64,000 bases of DNA from Paramacrobiotus metropolitanus (lineage: Eukaryota; Tardigrada; Eutardigrada; Parachela; Macrobiotidae), in the NCBI RefSeq assembly GCF_019649055.1, contig NW_026570225.1:496001-560000 (forward strand), read 5' to 3'. Position numbers and translations under genes: made by a program. Below, in pieces: positions 1 through 10,000 of the stretch. Position 1 is the first letter of the stretch, and each line of letters begins with the position of its first letter. Below the pieces are notes generated by a model. It did not search any database, was not told where the DNA came from, and saw only the letters and a list, made by a program, of their open reading frames with translations.

Positions 1-1
1 T

Positions 2-916
2 CATGCAGGAGAAGTGGGTGCTGATATGATTTACGCTGGCCAACTAGCAGTCCTCGGGCGAACTTCCGTTGGTCCCGTTATTCAAGAAATGCGCGAGCAA
101 GAGGTCCACCACCGAGAGACGTTTGAACGATTGATCCGCGAACACCGTGCCAGGCCGACAGCTTTGCTTCCCTTTTGGAATGTTGCAGGTGCAGGAGATA
201 TGCTACATACGTTATGACACGTATAGTCCGTATCTCATAAAAACACTACTTATTGGCTATTGCCGAGTACGGTACTATGGTATTAGTACATATTACAGAT
301 TTTGAGTTGTTAAAATAATGTTAAACTAGCATTGACCACCTTTTGGGTTATTACTGCCGTGCTGATTTACTTGAAAATTCTTGGATAATAAATTTTGGAA
401 TTTAATTCTTTGAAATTTGATGCCATAAATAAATTGTACATCTGAGTATCTGACTGATGTCAGGTCTGACATTTTTGCCACTGCTTGCAAAATGCTAACC
501 GTAAATAAAAGGCTTTGGAAAAATATCTTTAATCGGTTTATTAAGCAACCGGGAGCAACCGTTCACATATAAAACTCAGAAGTCACGCAAATCTTGTTAG
601 CAAACCGTTTTTGGCAGGTTTTGTTTTGGGAGCTGGAACGGCTCTACTGGGCCCCGAAGCGGCCATGGCCTGTACGGTGGCCGTGGAGGAAACGATTGGT
701 AATCATTATAATAACCAGATTCGCGACATCATGGAAAAATATCCTGGCCAATTTAAGGATCTCTTAATGACCTTGAAAAAGTTTCGTGATGAAGAACTGG
801 AGCATTTGGACACGGGACTGAAACATGATGCTGAGTTAGCGCCTGCATATAAAACTTTGAAAAATTTTGTGCAAGTTGGTTGCAAAGCAGCAATATGGAT
901 CTCCGAAAGGGTTTGA
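2..916 (+). CDS. COQ7: COQ7, 5-demethoxyubiquinone hydroxylase (5' truncated by window)
   Basis: COQ7 is the mitochondrial di-iron monooxygenase that hydroxylates demethoxyubiquinone in coenzyme Q synthesis. The window opens inside the gene at the conserved HAGE motif (an iron ligand). Two exons are visible: 2-188 and 618-916, joined with the codon split G|GT. Together they encode 161 residues before the TGA stop. Visible landmarks are YAGQLAVLGRTSVGPVI, the EQEVHH metal-ligand pair, WNVAGFVLGAGTALLG, AMACTVAVEE, and the C-terminal DEELEH ligand motif followed by HDAELAPAY. All expected di-iron ligands seen in this part are kept. The N-terminal mitochondrial signal and the first helix lie upstream of base 1. 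The identification is near certain from residue-level similarity to animal COQ7. It ends convergently with the next gene. Confidence 0.96.
189..617 (+). other. COQ7 intron
   Basis: This is a 429-bp GT-AG intron (GTGCAGG... ...TTTTTGGCAG). It is AT-rich. I see no gene or clear repeat in it. Confidence 0.85.
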
Positions 917-1246
917 CCTAAGCGCAAATTTTGATTTGTTTGGAAGTGATTTTAACTAGTTTTGCACGACGGGTGTAAAATCGTTTTGTACATTTTACTT
1001 GGAGCACAACACAACTCACAAATTCGGAGCTCAGCCAACGGATTAAAAATCTTGTGCAGTTATACTTGATTAAGTACAGTATCACTCTGCAGAAAGGATT
1101 TAATGAAAATTTGGAACTCTGCTTGCTCTTTATGTTAAAAAAAGTAATGGGAGATGGAAAATAGTATACTGACCGAAATGAAAGGCATATTGCTGATGAA
1201 AGATTATTAATTTTGATTTATTTGTGCCGCTGGATATATGTCTGGA
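917..1246. other. Convergent 3' intergenic region
   Basis: These 330 bp separate the COQ7 stop from the stop of the minus-strand cyclophilin-like gene. They should hold both 3' UTRs. I see no ORF, RNA gene or repeat that I can support. Confidence 0.6.
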
Positions 1247-1916
1247 CTAATGATCGCTACGCTCATCCGGCACATCTTCCTCGTCCTCCGTATCCTCCTC
1301 CTCATCATCCACCACAACAATACTTTCAATCCAAATGGACACCCCATCGTCGTCCGGTCGCGAAATCCACGCCTGCGCTACATCCAGGATTTCCAGGCCC
1401 TCCGTGACCTTCCCCACAACCATATTCCGTCCATCCTTTTCCGGCTCCGGTCCCTTACAGATCCACCAACGCGTGGGATCCACCTTCCCATCGCCCGTGG
1501 AACTGGTCGACTCCAGTGAAACGATGCCGGCATAGGCGTGCTTCAAGACGAAGTTCTCAATGGGAATGGCCGGATGCGGTCGCACACTCTCGTAGTTTCC
1601 GTCAAATTCCAGTTCGTTAACGGAGGGCGCCGGGCCCCAGTGCACGCGGATGGTATCGCGGCTCTTGGAACAGATGTCCTGGATGACGCGGCAGGCGTGC
1701 GGGGCAATGTCGGTGCGGAAGACGATGACAATGCGGCCCAGGGTGTCTTCATCGGTTTCGTTGGGTTTGTTGATGCCGCGCCAAAGGTTCAGTTTAACAG
1801 TGAGGAGATGGGGACGGGGAAGACGAGGGGCCATTGTGTAGGGCAATGGAGGCTTCTGGCTGGCCAGGAAATGCCGGTACAGGTTGTTTTCTTCGATTAT
1901 CGTCAGGATACCGTCC
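1247..1916 (-). CDS. Divergent cyclophilin-fold protein, probably catalytically inactive (5' end uncertain)
   Basis: The exon encodes a cyclophilin-like (peptidyl-prolyl isomerase fold) domain. Segments such as GRIVIVFRTDIAPHACRVI, ENFVLKHAYAGIVSLE and NMVVGKVTEGLEILD align in order with cyclophilin strands and with the family's HVVFGKV region. The canonical catalytic block (FHRxI...QGGD) and the SQFF segment are not present: the latter position reads RWWICKGPEP. Isomerase activity is therefore unlikely. The C-terminus is a very acidic tail (DDEEEDTEDEEDVPDE). The frame is open up to 1916, where a TATATGTAG acceptor precedes it, so an upstream exon probably exists that I could not place. A conservative start is the ATG at 1834. 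It may be a PPIL6-like or other non-catalytic cyclophilin; this is inferred from weak similarity. Confidence 0.6.
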
Positions 1917-2214
1917 TACATATAGAAACCGCATTCATTATGGCATTCAGTAATGATAGCAAATTAAGTGAATAACTGGAACGGTCTCCGAAAGTAAACG
2001 TGAATAGCAATTAATTTAAGGGCGCCATTAAACGGTCGATAACGTTCTCTGCGAGGCACTGCAATGACTGCATTATGTGATTTTAATGATTTCGGAACTC
2101 ATGAAGATACAGCGGGAGGACTACTAGGTCAGGACCTGCTTGCCGGAAATCAAAGTTTGGCACTTAGCGTACTAGCAATGAATGATTTATTTTGTGGCAG
2201 CAACATAATGAAAT
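1917..2214. other. Gap between cyclophilin-like gene and BTB gene
   Basis: This is about 300 bp, AT-rich. It probably holds the 3' UTR of the BTB gene (an AATAAA lies on the minus strand near 2190) and the 5' region or a small first exon of the cyclophilin-like gene. No confident exon was found. Confidence 0.4.
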
Positions 2215-4087
2215 TTAGTAAGAAATCTCGCCGTGGTTGTCATATTTGACCTGCGCAGGTCCATCAGCGATCTCGGTTGTCGTTAACAACGGAAAACGAA
2301 CCAGACCGATGCCGCGACCCAGTACTTCGCGTTTCCGGTCAGCCGTCACTTCACCGTGCAGTTTGCACTCTTCCACAGCCCATCTGCAACAAATTCACGG
2401 AAAGGATTCCGTGCAAGTTTATTAACATTTTCGCGTATGAAACGAATCTGCAAATTGCAGTCAGGTGTACAATACTCGTACTGTAATTTTACCATTCAGC
2501 TTAACTGTTCCTGTCAGTTAAATCAGTTTTGACATACCGGTGAACAGCATGATAGAGATCCAGTTCGTTGATGGTCAGTGTATCCCTGGAAATAATCTCG
2601 CAAAGCAAATCATGATCAATGTCGGTAAAACTCTCTGCTGCAAAAACTTCTCGCGTTTGCCGATCAATTATCGCCAGCGCAATGACAATAAGGTCGTTTT
2701 CATCCAGACCTCGAGCCTATTCAAAGAAAACAGAATACCAAATTAGCCAAATCGTTCGTTCAGGTTTTATCCCATCGGAAGTACTGTACTTTCAGTTCAT
2801 GTTTATACTCTAGAATACTTCATACTGTGTAGTATTCATATTTCCTATTTGCAATTGTAGATTATTCTGTAAGACATTCGTTTTCTATCTGCATTTTAGT
2901 ATTAATTGCTAGTATTAATTGGCCGTTTAGTATTAATTGCTAGCGCTCATGCAGCTATTCGGTAGACCTAATAAAAAAGTAAAATTGTGGATGGTTTAAT
3001 TGTTGGGACAGTTGCAACTGTCTTGGTGCACTGCACTGTGCCGCAGCAAAACTATATAGGGCAAAACTAATTATTATATGCGCACCTGGACCAGGAAATA
3101 ACAGGCATTGTATGGAGAAATATTCTCTTGGGCGAAATAGCGGCAGGCGGTCATCAGTGCCGGCACGCCATACTTTTTTGCGCAGGCCAACGTTCCCATG
3201 ACATTCTCCCACGTTACACGATCCGTGCACTCCGTATACAAAAAGCTACAACGACAATAATTATACAATTGTCCTCAGTTACAGTAATTGCTGTGAAAAC
3301 GGCAGGCTGTGAACGTTAGACCATGGCTATTAATAACGGGCAGGCTGCAAGCATGTCATCAATCGCTAGTGTATATCTAACAAATAAATGATACCGGATA
3401 AGGTTGTTAAATGCCGCTGCGTCGAGATCGGGAATTCGAATGCAGTCTTCCGATTTATCGGCTGCTGGGCCGTAGAACATGGCGTAGAAGGGAGCCGAAC
3501 CCATGGATATGATCGATCTGGAACAACACACAGCACATGTACGTGAATTATTGCAAGTACGGTTACAAATTACTCGTATTTTTAACCAGCGCAATTACCG
3601 TAACTTTCTCGCACCCAGTGTTTCGCTAAGCCATTTGTACAGATGTTTATTAATTTTACATCGATCATTGCTGTCGTATTTTTGCACTTTACAGACACCG
3701 ATTTGCAGTTCATTTCTAGGTTTTGTTAATTTTGTGATTCAACCCAAATCAGTCCGAGCCACGCCGCTCAAAAACACTGGGTTTGCGCAGCGTGGCTCGG
3801 GTGGATTTTGTTGTATCGGGATAACGTCGTCATGAATCATGGACACTGCCATTTCGCTCGCAACAAATTGACAAACTAATTTCGCCCAGGCAATTCCTCG
3901 ACGGTTGACGTAGTGCTTACTTATGTGCAGGAATGTCCTCTTCCTCGCCCGTCTTGCCCACGCGAAATATCACATCGCCCGGCACAGCCTGGTGTTCGAT
4001 GACGTACTTGGTCTTGTCGGTCAGTTTGAAGGTTAAGCCTTTTCCCTGCCAGCCCCAGTCCAATGCCGCTATCGTTGTGCTGTCCAT
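2215..4087 (-). CDS. BTB-BACK domain protein, BTBD2/BTBD6-like without a PHR domain
   Basis: Five exons (4087-3921, 3517-3395, 3245-3086, 2716-2538, 2383-2215) sum to 798 nt, or 265 residues. Exons 1-3 encode a BTB/POZ fold: GDVIFRVGKTGEEEDIPAHK, then SMGSAPFYAMFYG, IRIPDLDAAAFNNLIRFLY and ACAKKYGVPALMTACRYF. These are typical of the BTBD1/2/3/6 group of Cullin-3 substrate adaptors. Exons 4-5 encode the BACK region, with AIIDRQTREVFAAESF, RWAVEECKLHG and LGRGIGLVRFPLL. The family normally continues into a C-terminal PHR domain, but here TAA follows directly and the downstream strand looks like 3' UTR. It is either a truncated paralogue or a lineage-specific short form. The start ATG at 4087 is the first ATG that precedes the conserved WQGKGLTFKL segment. 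Confidence 0.85.
2898..2943 (+). repeat. Short direct repeat TAGTATTAATTG in a BTB-gene intron
   Basis: The 12-mer TAGTATTAATTG occurs three times within about 46 bp in the intron between BTB exons 3 and 4. It is a simple local duplication with no visible coding role. Confidence 0.6.
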
Positions 4088-5565
4088 TGTGCGCGTATTT
4101 AATCCTCAGTTGATGTCTTCCACTCTCGCTTCCGGGTCCAGCTCGCATGCAACTCTGCTTTCGCTCTGTAGACTGCACTCTACAGTATTCCAGTCCAAAC
4201 AACGCTCACAAAATTAATTATTGCCGAAGTTGCAACAAATAGCTAAGCAGGATGAAACCCGCACTTGATTTGTATGTACAGATCAATGGCATCCCCGATG
4301 CATGCTCCGCTCGAACTAGTTACAAATGCATTGGAAATGTTTGAAGAGTTGTATAACCTAAATAAAACTTATAAAAGTACGAGTAAAATGGGTTTGTCCA
4401 TAAAATACGTGTTTGTTTGCACGGCCATCTACAAGTGCCGTACCTCACAAGCTGACAGGAAATTAATATACTCAGCAGCGGATATGGATTATGAATTTAT
4501 GATATCAATGGATATATATTTACGAGAATAATGCGCAAACTGCAGTTATAATTAATTGCAGCCTTACGCAAAGTTGCAAACACAGTTAATATTAACAAAA
4601 TACTGGAGTTTTTGCAAATTCTATCTCGAAACATTGGTATTCTATCTCGTATGTTCTAAACAAAAACAGCTACTGCATGCAGTACGCAATCGATAAACTG
4701 CACGGTGAGCGGCAGGCTTGTCAGCTACTTCCGGTCGATAAAAAGGAGACTGCCAGTTAAAGCCGGTCTGCGAATGTAGTGTACATACAATGTGCTGTAG
4801 CCGCTATACATCGATGTATATGAAATGGCACCACAGAGTCTGGTCACTCTGGTGCACGGAAAACACCGCACACGGTGGTGTAACGTGTGCGTTGTCCGGC
4901 AGGGGGCAGGCAGCGGCCAGATCTAAAAGTGGTGCCATTTCGTCTAGCGGCTACAGTACTTGTATAGTGCGTTTTCGAAATATTATTATTTTACCAGAAT
5001 CCTATACACTGTAAAGTCACTAACGTGTAAATTGTAAACCATCGCATCAGTGGTGTCTCGCTTTTCCTTTTATTCGCGCCCGCAACATATTGGAAAGTGG
5101 TGCCGATACTGGAGTCGGACATCAGAAAGTGGTTCCGATGGTTCACGAAGTCATAGCCGAAGTTATTCGAAGGTGACAATCGCTGGAAGGGTGGATCTCG
5201 ATTTGACTAGCCGCGCATCTTGAATTTTGCCGCGGGCGGCAGTTTGGTATGTGGCATCTCAACCTCTGCAGGCCCATCGGATCATATCATCATCCGTACT
5301 CGGTTAAACAGATGCCTGTTAAACGCAGTACGCTGTGGTGGCGTTACTGGCGTACCTGCGAACTGCGACTTGGCCCATAGGCTGTGAAATATTAGTCGCC
5401 ATTGTTAAATTTTTAACCGTTTACTCAGCTTTACTGGTTCACAACTTATTTTCTTTATGTGTATAAATTAATAAGACTTAGTGCTATACCGGAAAAAATA
5501 TTTTTTGATAATTTGGAAAGATCTACTGTCATTAAGTAGATTGAAAAACTGGTGTTTGCAGCAAA
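4088..5565. other. Divergent intergenic region between the BTB gene and MAGOH
   Basis: About 1.5 kb between two start codons should contain both promoters. It holds a 162-bp MITE-like element at 4795-4956. Otherwise it is AT-rich, and I see no supported gene. Small ORFs here (for example 4265-4531) have no recognisable content. Confidence 0.6.
4795..4956. mobile_element. MITE-like element, family A copy 1 (TIR CTGTAGCCGCTA)
   Basis: The terminal inverted repeat CTGTAGCCGCTA at 4795-4806 is answered by TAGCGGCTACAG at 4945-4956. The complementarity extends inward through ATGGCACCAC and GTGGTGCCAT. Between the arms lie CACAGAGTCTGGT and GGCAGGCAGCGGCCAGATCT. A second copy at 22113-22500 shares the same termini and both internal blocks in the same order, which shows a dispersed family rather than a chance hairpin. 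The left arm carries an extra TATACATCGATGTATA palindrome. There is no coding capacity. The target duplication is unclear. Confidence 0.8.
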
Positions 5566-6003
5566 ATGGACAACTTGTATGTGCGTTATTATGTGGGTCA
5601 CAAAGGAAAATTTGGGCATGAGTTCCTAGAGTTCGAGTTTCGTCCTGATGGACGCTTACGGTATGCCAACAACTCCAACTACAAGAACGACACGATGATC
5701 CGCAAGGAAGTAGTGGTGCATCCCGCCGTGATGGACGAGGTGCGCCGCATCATCTCCGAGAGCGAAATCTTGCGGGAGAACGATCAGAAGTGGCCTGTTC
5801 CCGATCGTGTGGGTCGTCAGGAGCTGGAGATTCTCATGGGCTCGGAGCATATTTCCTTCACCACCAGTAAGATCGGGTCCCTGATGGACGTCAATAACAG
5901 CACCGATCCCGAAGGACTGCGCTGCTTCTATTATCTGGTGCAGGATCTCAAGTGCCTGGTCTTTTCCTTGATCGCCTTGCACTTCAAGATTAAACCCATC
6001 TAA
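5566..6003 (+). CDS. MAGOH: MAGOH / mago nashi, exon junction complex core protein
   Basis: This single uninterrupted ORF encodes 145 residues and is nearly colinear with human and fly Mago. It shows [56 protein letters not shown], and the C-terminal [15 protein letters not shown] ending in HFKIKPI. Mago pairs with Y14/RBM8A and locks eIF4A3 on spliced mRNA in the exon junction complex; it acts in mRNA localisation and nonsense-mediated decay. The first ATG is used, following the leader AGCAAAATGG. An AATAAA lies at 6254-6259 downstream. It is the only complete gene in the window without an intron, so intron loss or a retrocopy origin is possible. No disabling change is present. Confidence 0.97.
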   Translation: MDNLYVRYYVGHKGKFGHEFLEFEFRPDGRLRYANNSNYKNDTMIRKEVVVHPAVMDEVRRIISESEILRENDQKWPVPDRVGRQELEILMGSEHISFTTSKIGSLMDVNNSTDPEGLRCFYYLVQDLKCLVFSLIALHFKIKPI

Positions 6004-7086
6004 TTCTGTTTCATGTGCTGACGTCTCTCGATTTCGCTCGTATAAGATTAAGCTCGCTGATAGAATCAGACGTCCTGTTGGCTATAGGTGTCCGAATGAT
6101 TATTAGCAAATCATTTTTGAACATATGGCGAAGTGTGTAACTTCAACTGCTATCGTTAGTAATCAGTTTTTCCACTTTTTACGGTTATGATCTCCACGCG
6201 TGGCTGAAACCTGGCTACAGGTTATCAATCGTAATAGCCATTTATGATCAGTTAATAAAAAACAACAAGTCAGACTCGAGCTACTCAAATGGAATTCTGT
6301 GAAGATTTGTTTGTCCTTTTTGAGGAGTATCTCTGCCATATTAGGTTATTGGTAAATGGCAAAATGCGATAAAAAACGCAAACTGTCGAACCTTTACGCA
6401 CCTTTATGGCTTTATCTAACAGGGGAGTGCGCTAAGCACCGAAAGCGATTAAAAACTTGAGCGATTAAGAGTTTTACGAATTACCAGAAGCGGCTTGACT
6501 CAGAACTCAGACTCAGAACGGTACTATTTGTAGATTTCAAGCCACCTCCCAGTGGCAGTTTTTAATCACTACCGATGAAGAAACTTCCGATTAACGAAAT
6601 TCGCGAATTTCTTTAATCGGTTGGTAGCAGACCGATTAAAAACTCGAGCGATCAAGAAGTTTCTCTGGAACACCTTTTTAATCGCTTTTCGTTAATCGCT
6701 CAGAATTGCTTAGCGCACTCTCCTGTAAGTTTATCGATTCAAGTGCAAAAATGCCATCAAACTGCTTCCGTGAATACAAATCGGCCGTCAGAGAAGCTGT
6801 TGCTTTGTCATTTTTGGTACGATATTTTTAGGAAGAAAACTTCAACTGGCTAGAAAACAACATTCAAAATGTAAGGTAACACCGTAACAATTGAACACGC
6901 TTAAGCAGTGCACTGTACCACTGGTGCGGATTCGTTACAACACAACACCCAACCCGTCACTTCTTATCACAGCCCAGACCATATCGGATCTTCGACAACG
7001 CAATCAACACAATGTGACCACGGTGCCACACCACCCCACCCTCGCAAACAAAAAATCACCGGCCACTTCAGAACCACCACATTTTT
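6004..7086. other. Convergent intergenic region between MAGOH and DENND4
   Basis: About 1.1 kb between two stop codons. It contains the MAGOH poly(A) signal AATAAA at 6254-6259 and a 308-bp terminal-inverted-repeat element at 6419-6726. The remainder up to the DENND4 stop shows short ORFs only. No gene is supported. Confidence 0.6.
6419..6726. mobile_element. MITE-like element with 20-bp terminal inverted repeats
   Basis: ACAGGGGAGTGCGCTAAGCA at 6419-6438 is the inverse complement of TGCTTAGCGCACTCTCCTGT at 6707-6726, with one mismatch. Subterminal blocks are also inverted (AAGCGATTAAAAA on the left, TTTTTAATCGCTT on the right). The interior repeats short AGCGATTAAAA / ACCGATTAAA motifs. It has no ORF of note. 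This is the usual picture of a non-autonomous DNA transposon. The flanking duplication could not be fixed with confidence. Confidence 0.8.
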
Positions 7087-10000
7087 TCACACTTCCAGCG
7101 GTCGAAATGCCTGACGGCACCAGGTAGCCGTAACACTGGGCGGTCGATCATCGGCCTGTAGAATACTAATGAAGCCCTCGTCCTTCCGCAGCGACTGGAA
7201 GGCGGGTTTGTACACTTTATCAAATGCCATGCGGTCAATATTCTCCGAGTCCAGGGCACGGATGGCCAGGAATAACAATTCCCGGTACATGCTGCGATGG
7301 CGCTGATCCGGCCGCTTCTGCAGTTCATGCAGGAAAAGCCGCATGGGCGACTCCAGGTCGCTTTCATCGCGGATCCGCGCCAACATTTGGTCCATTAAGT
7401 TGCGGCAGAAACTCAGGCCCGTATCCTCAATTCCCAAAGCGTTCAACTGTGAAGATATCGAACCTACAAGAATAAATTCATAACTGATATTCGTTTCGAA
7501 CGAACGCTGACAGCTAGCGATAAACATTAAGAACAAACGAATCACACAACACCGAACAAATCGAAAGAACGTCTTTCTGATGGCAAATTACACCAGCTTA
7601 CTAAAAATAATTTCCAAGCTAACAATAATTATTGTCATTTACATAGTAAGAAATCTGAGAGTTTTCGTTGCTACCTTCTTCGGTGTAGCTGATATACATG
7701 GGAACGCCTAGCTGCGGATGCAGTTCAGGATTATCCCATCGGCATGAGACCAAAACATAACGACTTCTTGACGTCAGTGTCACAGAATGGCCCTGAGTCA
7801 AAACACAAACATTAGTAAAAACAATTATAAATCCCACACACCAGTAAAGTGCTACACTACTGTAAACGTACCAACTGCGAAAGGAGACGCAATCCATTAG
7901 CATCCAGCAACATTCCGGACAGACTTTGTGGCAGGTTCATTCGTTCACAATACCAGAGCTGAAAAAGCAGTTGTAGTCAAGCCATTTCAATCGAAGTCCA
8001 TCTGAGATGAATTTCGTCAATCAACAAGAATCAGCCGGGATAACGACTGCCCCACTTATAATACCTACGTACAAATTGTCGAATCAAACCCGAAGACTTA
8101 CCAGATTCCAGTAAATAATATCATGGGATTTTACAAAATCCGGGTCCAACAAGCAAGTATCCCCTTCGTTAGCCATGAGCGTTTCCAGTTCCTTCCGCAT
8201 AACCAACGGACTAAGGTATGGCACCGTGATAGCTTGACGCAATTTACACCGGTTACTCCGGCCGCAGATACTGTTTGACTGGGATATGTCTTCTGATGGA
8301 ACACCCTGGCCACTGTTCACGGATAGCGTCTCTTCGATTCGAAGAGTATCGACGACCGGTACAACACCCGTCTCCGTGGACTCCGAATCCGTGTTAATAG
8401 AAGCATTGTGCGCAGAAATGTTATCCTGAGAACTAAATAAGGATGACGAGCGTTTATCGGTCGTAGAGACAGATGCGTTTGTAGATTTTGAGGAAAGCTT
8501 TAGCAGTGGACAGTTGTTATCGTAGCCATCGGCATTCGGATCTTCGTCTTTTTCCTCCTCCACCTCGATGTGATCATGCACGACAATTGTTAATACTGGT
8601 AGAAACTTCGTTGCACAATAAGGGCACCTACAACATTTTGTACGTAGGCTAACCTCACCCGACTTTCGAAATTCGGTAACCATTTATTCTTCTACTTAAT
8701 TATCTGACGATCTAATAATGCATTCACGTATGTAAAGCAAAACTGTCGAAAAAAAAAATTAATGGCAGTGAAATTAATTTAAAACTCAAAACGATGTACG
8801 GTATTGTCATCAACTAAACATGACTCACCTTGCATTTAGATTTGATTCGTCCGGATAAAATCCAGCCAAAACCTCTTCGTCATATACGGCAGTTTCACAT
8901 TTATGACACGCTACTACACTGCACATATCCACATGGACTAAAACGTGTCCATCAATGCCGTGCACCGTTCCATCAAGCCGATACGCATGGCGGGGCGAAA
9001 AATGGTACGCCGGAAACTCCCAACTTTTACTGGACGACAGCCCCGCATCAACGTCATCCCTACCGCTCACTTCTTCCTCCTCTTCTTCCCAGTCCTGCGA
9101 TGACGTCATTGGCCCAAACGAATCAAAGCCATAATCTGTGAAATTCAGCGCACCGGGCAGATCGCGAAGAGATGATCCGATGCGGCTGGGAGAACCGGTT
9201 TCTGAGGAAGCTGTCGTCAAAGTGGTCGATAATTCCCCAATTTTTTTCCCTAATGCCAAAGTCATCGATTTCATCCCGGATACAAGTGCCGCACTGCCTT
9301 TGACCAGAGGCGATGTCTCTACGGATTCCATACCCATATCGCCATCCCGAGATTTTTTCCGATCACCGGTATTCCAGAACTTCTTAATGGACGAATATGA
9401 TTTCGAATTACGAATAAAAGCTCCGAGTTTCGGAAGGGTTGTTGAGGCGAACTCGATGGAAGATGATCCAGGAAGGCGCGAGACGGAATCGGATCCATCG
9501 GAATCACGGGGCACCGACATACTTTTATTCCGTCTATTAAATCCGAAAGTGATTTCATCGTCTTCGGGAGGGAAATCCAAGGTAGGTGACGGTATCTCCA
9601 CCGTGCGAACCGTTTCTTCGAGTACAACGACGGTTTCACTGGAAAGATGCATCTTGTTTAGTGGCGAAACAGCCCGCTGTTGCGGGGTTTGCATGGGAAC
9701 TGTACTTTCCGATTTGGAACTCTTCCGGCTCAGTAAAGATCGTTTGAGGTGCTGTGGAGACAATGCCAGACCGGAAGTACTCAAATGTTTGCGCTTCGAA
9801 GCCGATACTGAATGCCGTGTTCCCTCTGTCCAGCTCCTGTGACGCCGATGCTTAGGTCGCCACGAATTGCTCGTCGTTTTTTCTGCAGTGTGACGTCGGC
9901 TGCGGTGCACCATCAACAAACCAGCAGAATTGAATTCCGTATCATTTTCATTCTGCACCGCCCTGGCACTGCCGATCGAAGGAATTCTGCTCTTTCCAGC

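Noticed and set aside
4265-4531. 88-residue ORF upstream of the family A MITE
   Set aside because: No similarity, no splice or coding signals, and an AT-rich context; chance ORF.
9138-9842. 234-residue forward ORF antisense to DENND4 exon 2
   Set aside because: It mirrors the Ser-rich linker of DENND4. It has no conserved content, while the minus-strand reading is clearly homologous to DENND4.
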